A program made the translations under genes and the position numbers. A stretch of DNA of 5,134 bases, from contig CANQLK010000129.1 in the NCBI GenBank assembly GCA_947624665.1, positions 1 through 5,134 of the forward strand, in the 5' to 3' direction. This document shows positions 1 through 5,134 of the stretch, one piece after another; positions within the stretch are counted from its first letter, which is position 1, and each line of letters starts with the position of its first letter. The notes beneath the pieces were generated by a model, which did no database searches, was not told the origin of the DNA, and saw only the letters and a list, made by a program, of their open reading frames with translations. The DNA comes from Candidatus Gastranaerophilales bacterium (GTDB lineage Bacteria; Cyanobacteriota; Vampirovibrionia; Gastranaerophilales; Gastranaerophilaceae).

Positions 1-953
1 CCGTGCCATATACCCGTAAGTAAAAAGACTATTCCTAAATTCCTTACGGTTTTTAACATCCCTTGCTTGTTTCCGCCAAGTGTTATATATATGTACCGTT
101 TAAACCATGTTGATAATGATATATGCCATCTGTGCCAAAATTCGGTTATTGATTTTGATATGTACGGATAATTAAAATTCTCCATAAACTTAAATCCGAA
201 AATCAATCCCAATCCTATTGCCATGTCCGAATATCCCGAGAAATCAAAATAAAGTTGTATTGTATATGCAATCGCTCCGAGCCAAGCCGTAAAATGCGTA
301 AATGTATGAGGTTCCTGCATAAAAATTTTATCTGCTGTCACTCCTATAATATTTGCTATAAGCATTTTCTTTGATAAGCCTATTATAAATCTTTTTACGC
401 CCAAGCTTACTTTATCAAAATTTACCTCCCTCGAATTTATCTGCTCCTCTATATCGTGATATTTGATTATAGGCCCTGCTATTAATTGAGGGAACAAACA
501 AATATATAATGCCAACTTGTATATATTATTTTGAACTTTGCACTCTCCTCGGTACACATCTATAACATAAGATAATGCCTGAAATGTATAAAATGATATC
601 CCTATCGGCATTATTATATCTAATGCTTCTATGTCCGTATGAAAAATATTGTTACAATTTTCTATTATAAAATTAAAGTATTTAAACCAGATTAGAAATC
701 CCAAATCACCTATTATTGTTAATGTTAGTGCTAATCTTTTATGATTTTGGAATTTATTTATTGCTTTTGCTCCGAACCAGCTTATTAATATAGTTAAAAG
801 CATTATTGCCAGATACTTTGGCTCTCCCCAAGCATAAAATATTATACTGGCTGTTAACAATATTAAATTATGAAGCTCTTTCTTAGTTACCAGATATAAC
901 AAAAGGATTATAGGTAAAACTATAAATATAAATGTCATTGAGCTGAATAGCAT
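1..953 (-). CDS. AlgI-like MBOAT O-acetyltransferase, 3' end cut by window
   Basis: Membrane-bound O-acyltransferase of the AlgI/DltB/PatA type, which moves acetyl groups across the cytoplasmic membrane for O-acetylation of an exported polymer. It was read by translating the minus strand; 317 complete residues are visible. It starts MLFSSMTF, the usual AlgI-type beginning, so the start at 953 is preferred over the in-frame ATG at 938; GGGAGA lies 7 nt upstream. Family signatures seen: PIGISFYTFQ (about 115-125), FPQLIAGPI (154-162), YFDFSGYSDMAIGLG (235-249), FWHRWHISLSTW (272-283) with His277, and LTGIWH, whose conserved His317 is the last complete codon before the edge. That His corresponds to the essential WHG histidine of MBOAT proteins. 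Many hydrophobic segments fit a polytopic membrane protein. Known family members run to roughly 460-520 residues, so about a third is missing. It overlaps the upstream DHHW-type gene by 71 nt, which suggests co-transcription and coupled translation. The acceptor polymer cannot be told. Confidence 0.95.
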   Translation of the reverse strand, partial: MLFSSMTFIFIVLPIILLLYLVTKKELHNLILLTASIIFYAWGEPKYLAIMLLTILISWFGAKAINKFQNHKRLALTLTIIGDLGFLIWFKYFNFIIENCNNIFHTDIEALDIIMPIGISFYTFQALSYVIDVYRGECKVQNNIYKLALYICLFPQLIAGPIIKYHDIEEQINSREVNFDKVSLGVKRFIIGLSKKMLIANIIGVTADKIFMQEPHTFTHFTAWLGAIAYTIQLYFDFSGYSDMAIGLGLIFGFKFMENFNYPYISKSITEFWHRWHISLSTWFKRYIYITLGGNKQGMLKTVRNLGIVFLLTGIWH

Positions 954-2385
954 CTTTTTTTCTCCCATCGCCCGTATAGAATGTTTTAAAAAATCTGTCC
1001 AATTGCGGAGCTATATATACAAATATCAATATGGACGGTTTTTCCACCTCTACATCTTTTAACAGGCTGTCTGCGTATAACTCATAATCAGGCATATTAT
1101 CCCGTCTTACTACAACCTTCTTGAAATAATATGCTAAATATTTTCCCATTGAATGTGTAAATGAATCACCTATTATAAAAACTTTACAATCATTTGGTGC
1201 TTCGGGATTTATATATACTCTTCTCATAGCTTTCGTATTCATAGCTATTTGAATATTTGTTTTACTTAAATCAAAATACTTATATTTTACATCAAATATT
1301 TTTTCATCGGAAAGATTTAATCTGGTATATAAATATCCGTCAAATTTATTGTCGTTTAATGTTTCATGAGGCTTTTTATCATAAAAATATTCAATGTTAT
1401 TCGGATTTTTTATAAAAATATTATCTTTCTGCATTTCATTAAATAAAACGTTTGCAACTATAGAAGCACCGTATTCCGTATAATGATGATCCGTTTTGTA
1501 ATATGCGCCCTCTATATTTTTCATATCCTTCAAAGGATATATTATATTACTTTCGGGATAATATTTTTCAAGATATTGTTTTATGTAAAATGCTCTTTCC
1601 GTTTCCTTTTCCCACGTTTGTATTCTTTTATCCTGAAACTTGATTAATGCTTTTTCCTTTGTCGGAACCGCTATTATATATAATTTTATATTATTTTTTT
1701 CACAATAATTTTTCAGTTTTTCATAAGTTTTCGAATATTGTTCATATTCTTCATCTTCCGGTTTAAGCCAACAATCAAAATCATTATCATTATTGGTAAA
1801 TATATAATTATTTTTTTTATTCAGATATACAACACCGCAGCCTGGTATCCACGATATAGTTCTTTTTAAAAGCTTAGCCTCTAAAAGCAGCAATGAATTT
1901 CTTAAATAAAACCTGTCATTAAACCAACTTTCAAACTCATTTGTAAATTCATAATTAATTTTGCCTTTCATTATCAGAGGATTGAATTTCGCAAGCGGTC
2001 TGTTCTCCTTCAATGAAAATTTGCTATTATCTATGTGTGACATAGGAATAAAAAGTAATATAAAAAATACAGTCAAAAATATTATATCCGAGATTGAAGC
2101 CTTTTCTTTTGTTCTGATATCGGACAAATAATTTAACAATAGCATGGTTCCAAAACAGGAAATTACAGTTAGAATTATTAACAATTCAAAGTTAATATAT
2201 ATTTTTAATTGACTTATCTTTGGAAATATTTTAATAACAGAATCAATTATCGGCTGCAAAAAATGTGAAAACACCGAAAAATTATATTCGTCGGTAAAAG
2301 CTTCCGTTGAAATCCAAAATGATTTTGTTATAAACAGTATTATTATTACCGTTATTATGGCTATCAGGTATTTTTTCTCTATCAT
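883..2385 (-). CDS. DHHW/AlgJ-AlgX-like SGNH O-acetylation protein with three N-terminal TM segments
   Basis: A 500-residue partner of the MBOAT protein. Characterised relatives (AlgJ, AlgX) are SGNH-hydrolase-like proteins that take part in transferring acetyl groups onto a polysaccharide outside the membrane. Seen: a membrane segment at about 5-20, a second at 67-86 and a third at 100-116; then the family's entry signature ENRPLAKF (127-134) and FNDRFYLRNSLL (155-166); the Asp-His motif as DHHYT (299-303, Asp299/His300/His301; Tyr replaces the usual Trp of DHHW); and the nucleophile motif GDSF (406-409, Ser408). The order DHH then GDS matches AlgX-type proteins. Charges (MIEKK at the N-terminus, RTKEK between segments 2 and 3) predict N-in topology with the catalytic domain outside. 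Relatives usually have one signal anchor, so the first ~95 residues are an addition. The start is the first ATG of the frame; no good Shine-Dalgarno precedes it. The last ~23 residues overlap the MBOAT start. Acetylesterase activity is the main alternative role. Confidence 0.92.
   Translation of the reverse strand: MIEKKYLIAIITVIIILFITKSFWISTEAFTDEYNFSVFSHFLQPIIDSVIKIFPKISQLKIYINFELLIILTVISCFGTMLLLNYLSDIRTKEKASISDIIFLTVFFILLFIPMSHIDNSKFSLKENRPLAKFNPLIMKGKINYEFTNEFESWFNDRFYLRNSLLLLEAKLLKRTISWIPGCGVVYLNKKNNYIFTNNDNDFDCWLKPEDEEYEQYSKTYEKLKNYCEKNNIKLYIIAVPTKEKALIKFQDKRIQTWEKETERAFYIKQYLEKYYPESNIIYPLKDMKNIEGAYYKTDHHYTEYGASIVANVLFNEMQKDNIFIKNPNNIEYFYDKKPHETLNDNKFDGYLYTRLNLSDEKIFDVKYKYFDLSKTNIQIAMNTKAMRRVYINPEAPNDCKVFIIGDSFTHSMGKYLAYYFKKVVVRRDNMPDYELYADSLLKDVEVEKPSILIFVYIAPQLDRFFKTFYTGDGRKKDAIQLNDIYIYSFTYNPFVISGN
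961..966 (-). promoter_or_regulatory. Shine-Dalgarno of the MBOAT gene
   Basis: GGGAGA on the minus strand, 7 nt before the ATG at 953 and located inside the coding sequence of the upstream DHHW-type gene. It supports the MLFSS start over the internal ATG at 938. Confidence 0.6.
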
Positions 2386-2497
2386 AATTGCTATTTTAAC
2401 ATAATTTTTTCTGCGAGAATATTTATTAATTAATCATTTTAAACAAACCCGTATTTCAAAAATCATATTCTTTCAATCAGTTGCCTTAATGTGAAGT

Positions 2498-2526
2498 AAT
2501 ATAAACAAACTTTATTTTTTAAGCAA
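2498..2526 (-). promoter_or_regulatory. Candidate sigma-70-type promoter for the acetylation cassette
   Basis: On the minus strand TTGCTT (2526-2521) is followed after exactly 17 nt by TATATT (2503-2498), which matches the -10 consensus at five of six positions and the -35 at three of six. It would give a leader of roughly 105 nt before the start at 2385. The AT-rich background makes chance matches common, so this is tentative. Confidence 0.3.
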
Positions 2527-2554
2527 ATATTATTATTTTCATTTTTATATCTAG

Positions 2555-2583
2555 TGGAAAAAATTATTTAATTCGGGTAATAT
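2555..2583 (+). promoter_or_regulatory. Weak candidate promoter for the small plus-strand gene
   Basis: TGGAAA (2555-2560), 17 nt, then TAATAT (2578-2583), each matching consensus at four of six positions. Transcription would begin about 15 nt before the start codon, just reaching the ribosome binding site. Weak; other AT-rich boxes in the region are nearly as good. Confidence 0.2.
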
Positions 2584-2594
2584 AAGAATAATAT

Positions 2595-2600
2595 AAGGAA
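2595..2600 (+). promoter_or_regulatory. Shine-Dalgarno of the small hypothetical gene
   Basis: AAGGAA lies 4 nt before the ATG at 2605 and 7 nt before the second, adjacent in-frame ATG at 2608. The spacing favours the second ATG as the true start, which would shorten the protein by one residue. Confidence 0.5.
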
Positions 2601-2604
2601 AATC

Positions 2605-3093
2605 ATGATGATTATTGGCATAAATTATAATCGATTTGACATGCCCTCAGTAAAAAAATACAATAATAATGTAACTTTTGGCAAAAGACCGAATCAAGAT
2701 ACGTTTAACCGATTAAATAACAGCGCAGGAGCTAAAATGGAAAGTCAATCCGAAATTTCCAAACTAAAAAAATCAAAAAAACTTGAAATCAGTACGGTAG
2801 ATTTCATACCCGAAATGTTGGATAAATATTACAGAAATCCTTATAATCATGAGGTTTTTGCCGATTTATATATTTCGAAATTAAACAAAATAAAATTTTA
2901 TCTCTCTAAACTGCCTGAAAATTTATTAAAAGAAAATCAAACTTTATTTAAAAATGAATTTGTTTTGGCCGATAAAATAAACAAAGTTTCTTTATGCGCC
3001 AAAACACTTAATAAAGAAGAGTTCGATAAAAATATAGAAGAAGCCGTTTCAGAATACAACAAACTTTACCAAGATGATGTTTGCGGCAAATAA
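2605..3093 (+). CDS. Small lysine-rich hypothetical protein with N-terminal VTFGK motif
   Basis: A 162-residue protein that I do not recognise. It has no signal peptide and no membrane segment, so it is probably cytoplasmic or carried out by a non-classical route. It is rich in Lys and Asn. A short polar N-terminal segment ends in NNNVTFGKRP (about 21-30), then a low-complexity basic linker with KLKKSKK (53-59), then a region from about 64 to 155 that looks mostly alpha-helical, with alternating charged and hydrophobic residues. Two cysteines (131, 160) are too far apart in context to suggest a metal site. Short xxFG or xxFKG motifs near the N-terminus recall proteins I associate with Gastranaerophilales; this is memory, not a search result. 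A good ribosome binding site and codon use like its neighbours support a real gene. Its 3' end runs 28 nt into the convergent protease gene, with no terminator visible between them. Function unknown. Confidence 0.72.
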   Translation: MMIIGINYNRFDMPSVKKYNNNVTFGKRPNQDTFNRLNNSAGAKMESQSEISKLKKSKKLEISTVDFIPEMLDKYYRNPYNHEVFADLYISKLNKIKFYLSKLPENLLKENQTLFKNEFVLADKINKVSLCAKTLNKEEFDKNIEEAVSEYNKLYQDDVCGK

Positions 3094-5134
3094 GGAGCAT
3101 TAGAACTCCAAGTTTGTCCCGAGCTGTATTTGTATTCGTATGTACCTATTTTAAAGCTTCCATCGGCCGTCTTATACACAAGAAGCTCACCTTCCATAAA
3201 ATCTATAAATCCTAAATCCGATTTATCATATTTTATCTTTAATTCACCAGAATTAATTTGGTTTATAACTTCTGACAATTTGTCTATAAAAGTCTTTATT
3301 TCTTCATCATTCGATGATTTTATATCCAGTAATGATTGGTCTTTGAATGAAGATAAATCAATAACGGAATCTCTTTGCAATACTCTGAATATTAAATGAT
3401 TGGCACTTTCAATCATATTATAATTTTCACCTAAAACCGCCTTTAGTTCTTCGTCATAAATATTTACCAATGCCGAATATTTTTTATATACTTCCGATTG
3501 AGAACAATATTGGCTCCATTTTTGCGAAAAATTTAAATCATTTTCAAGTCTGCGCTCAATAGCTGTGCATATTTCATGTACTATTTTGTCGCCGCCCATA
3601 TTTTCACCGCCGATTTCTTGCGAAATCAATATCTCATCAAAATTCCGTGATAAATATGCATCTGTATAACTTTCATCAATACCCAATACTTGAAATTTTT
3701 CGGGATGTTCTATATATAAATCTACCAATTTCGTAAACACTTCTTCTTGTGTTTTGCAATTACTTATATCTGTTTCACACAATACTGCAAGTGCTTCGGG
3801 TAACATTATATCACTCATTACCAGCTGAGATGCGTGTTCAGGGTTTATAGGCTTATTGCCTATTCCATTTAACTCTGTATAATAAGCATTTTTTTCTGCC
3901 TCGGTTAAGAATAATTTTCTTTCCCCGATTTGAATTTGATATTTTTCATTTATTTGTAAAAAAGCATTATTTGTATCCTGTCGTATCCTTTGCATTGTCT
4001 GGGCAGCGGTTTCATAAGAACCTGCAACCAATCTGCTTTTACTTCCGTCCGTATAAGAAGGATAAGTATATGTTTTCCCCTCTATTTGTGCATCTAATTT
4101 CTCATATTGTTTTTTATCCGCAGTTATAATTTTGTTTGTCTTAGGATCTTGAACGGTTATATTTCCATCTTCATCAAAACCCAATACGGTATATGAATGA
4201 TTGGGTTCTAAATCAATACCTTCAACCTTTTTGCCCGTATTAAATGTCAATATTGATGATTCATCCTGAACATATAATCTTAAACTTTCAATATTATCCG
4301 CCGTAAGTTTAACTATTACATCTTCTCCGCCCGGTAATAAATTATTTAATACTTTTGTGGCAAAATCCCCGTAAGAATAGGGGTTCGCTTCCTTATAAGA
4401 TTCATAAATTTTTAAAAGGATATTTTCATTACTTTTTGTTTCTATTCCTTTTATACCAAGTTCTTCACAGCTCCATTTGCCGCTTTGCTCATCATAGCTA
4501 AATCTGTCTAATAATTTTGATAATATTTCCGGTTTATTTATCATTCCTTTTAATTCGGCTACTATTGCACAAGTTCCCTCTGTATCTTGAGTTATATCTT
4601 GTATATTCTTTGTCAAACTTTCAAGAGCTCTGCCCTTATTTATTATTTCATCTGAAGTTAACACACTCGTATCTATACCATAAGCAGTTAATAGCTCTCT
4701 ACATCCGGATTGCATATACTTTTTTACTGCCTGTATGTGTATATTCTCTACATCAGTGCCATATTTTGATATTATTCCATCAACCTCCATTTCGGAAAAG
4801 CCTGCCCGCTTCAATAATTCCCTGTTGAACTCATCGCCTTCATATCGTGTTGACAATTCTGTTTCTAAACTTTTTACCGCACTGTCCGCAGATGCAACTT
4901 TAACAGAATAACTTCTTACTTTCGCACTCGCTACTCCGGACATTATTCCCATCAATACCTGCAAAGAATTTCCTTGCAAATTCATATCCCCGTTAATCAT
5001 AACATCAGACAATACGGATAATCCCATATCCGTTCCGCCTTCCATTAACCACGAAATTACACCCGCTGATTTCTTTGAAAATCCTACAGCTTCCAATGCA
5101 CTAACCGAACCTGTTTGAACAGCCTCGGCTATTC
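3066..5134 (-). CDS. Calpain-like (C2-type) cysteine protease, 5' end cut by window
   Basis: 688 residues are visible, numbered here from the first complete codon at 5132. No stop lies upstream and the first in-frame start-like codon (TTG at 5096) has no supporting signal, so the gene begins outside the window. Residues ~20-70 are a Gly/Ala-rich hydrophobic helical stretch (EGGTDMGLSVLSD, then MGIMSGVASA) resembling linkers before toxin domains. The catalytic core spans roughly 175-370: Q-D-T-E-G-T-C places Gln182 six residues before Cys188, as in the calpain QGxxGDC box; NHSYTVLGFD carries His312; ITVQDP puts Asp329 where calpains have Asn in NPW. I infer an active thiol endopeptidase. From ~370 to the end no domain is recognised, although GGDKIVHEICT (His519, Glu520) looks like a zinc-protease helix lacking its second His. 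The product ends in SSW. No membrane segment is obvious apart from the linker. It is likely a multidomain or secreted effector-type protein; substrate unknown. Confidence 0.85.
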   Translation of the reverse strand, partial: IAEAVQTGSVSALEAVGFSKKSAGVISWLMEGGTDMGLSVLSDVMINGDMNLQGNSLQVLMGIMSGVASAKVRSYSVKVASADSAVKSLETELSTRYEGDEFNRELLKRAGFSEMEVDGIISKYGTDVENIHIQAVKKYMQSGCRELLTAYGIDTSVLTSDEIINKGRALESLTKNIQDITQDTEGTCAIVAELKGMINKPEILSKLLDRFSYDEQSGKWSCEELGIKGIETKSNENILLKIYESYKEANPYSYGDFATKVLNNLLPGGEDVIVKLTADNIESLRLYVQDESSILTFNTGKKVEGIDLEPNHSYTVLGFDEDGNITVQDPKTNKIITADKKQYEKLDAQIEGKTYTYPSYTDGSKSRLVAGSYETAAQTMQRIRQDTNNAFLQINEKYQIQIGERKLFLTEAEKNAYYTELNGIGNKPINPEHASQLVMSDIMLPEALAVLCETDISNCKTQEEVFTKLVDLYIEHPEKFQVLGIDESYTDAYLSRNFDEILISQEIGGENMGGDKIVHEICTAIERRLENDLNFSQKWSQYCSQSEVYKKYSALVNIYDEELKAVLGENYNMIESANHLIFRVLQRDSVIDLSSFKDQSLLDIKSSNDEEIKTFIDKLSEVINQINSGELKIKYDKSDLGFIDFMEGELLVYKTADGSFKIGTYEYKYSSGQTWSSNAPYLPQTSSW

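Larger units (their letters stand above)
2386..2604. other. AT-rich divergent intergenic region
   Basis: 219 nt separating the start of the DHHW-type gene (minus) from the start of the small hypothetical gene (plus). It must hold the promoters of both transcription units. I see no stable hairpin, no riboswitch-like structure and no convincing ORF. A 9-bp direct repeat, TAAACAAAC, occurs at 2440-2448 and 2502-2510; it could be a regulator site or chance in such AT-rich sequence. Confidence 0.7.

Noticed and set aside
883..2385. Reading the left-hand pair as a named alginate operon
   Set aside because: No alginate polymerase, export or epimerase gene is present in the window. MBOAT plus DHHW pairs modify many polymers, so no alginate gene symbols were assigned.
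2425..2434. Palindrome ATTAATTAAT in the leader of the acetylation cassette
   Set aside because: A pure A/T palindrome of this size is expected by chance in such AT-rich DNA and has no partner site.
2386..2560. Tiny ATG-started frames of about 7-10 codons in the minus-strand leader of the DHHW-type gene
   Set aside because: No ribosome binding site and no amino-acid bias suggesting attenuation; expected by chance in AT-rich sequence.
3094..3109. Small inverted repeat GGAG / CTCC at the convergent junction, considered as a terminator
   Set aside because: A four-base-pair stem with an eight-base loop and no following T-tract is too weak, and it lies within the protease coding sequence.
3130..3399. 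Plus-strand open frame of 89 codons
   Set aside because: It lies entirely antisense to the C-terminal part of the protease gene, has no ribosome binding site, and its Ser/Ile/Phe-rich product looks like a reverse-frame shadow.
4517..4828. Plus-strand open frame of 103 codons
   Set aside because: It is antisense to the protease gene around the catalytic Cys box; the Leu/Tyr/His-rich product looks like reverse-frame translation and no start signal is seen.
5094..5096. TTG as the start codon of the protease gene
   Set aside because: The frame remains open for 12 more codons to the window edge, no Shine-Dalgarno precedes the TTG, and the protein upstream continues in the same style. The gene is treated as 5'-truncated by the window.

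Overview
The window is strongly AT-rich bacterial DNA using the standard genetic code, with four protein-coding genes and no RNA gene, insertion sequence or CRISPR array that I can see. Two genes run off the window: an MBOAT O-acetyltransferase at the left edge (3' part missing) and a large calpain-like protein at the right edge (5' part missing). The organism cannot be fixed from sequence alone. An AT-rich genome, a calpain-type (C2) cysteine protease in a large helical protein, and a small protein with a short 'VTFGK' motif near its N-terminus remind me of uncultured gut bacteria such as Gastranaerophilales (Melainabacteria). That is a weak inference from memory.

Left half (1-2385, minus strand): a two-gene cassette for O-acetylation of an extracytoplasmic polymer. 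The first gene transcribed (883-2385) is a DHHW/AlgJ-AlgX-like SGNH-fold protein anchored by what look like three N-terminal membrane segments. The second (953 down to the left edge) is an AlgI-type MBOAT membrane protein that starts inside the first gene, overlapping it by 71 nt. In characterised systems (alginate AlgI/AlgJ/AlgX, PatA/PatB, cellulose WssH/WssI) the MBOAT protein passes acetyl groups across the membrane and the SGNH partner takes part in transfer to the polysaccharide or peptidoglycan. No polymer synthase lies in the window, so the acceptor is unknown.

Middle (2386-2604): a 219-nt AT-rich divergent intergenic region. It holds a plausible minus-strand promoter for the acetylation cassette, a weaker plus-strand candidate, and a clear ribosome binding site for the plus-strand gene.

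Right half: a small lysine-rich protein of unknown function (2605-3093, plus) converges on, and overlaps by 28 nt, a long minus-strand gene (3066 to beyond 5134). The long product carries a Q-x5-C ... H ... D arrangement typical of calpain-family cysteine proteases. Its N-terminal stretch resembles the Gly/Ala-rich helical linkers in front of toxin or effector domains, and its C-terminal half of about 300 residues is unassigned. Its reading frame is open to the window edge, so the true start lies outside. The protease and the acetylation cassette have no visible functional link.
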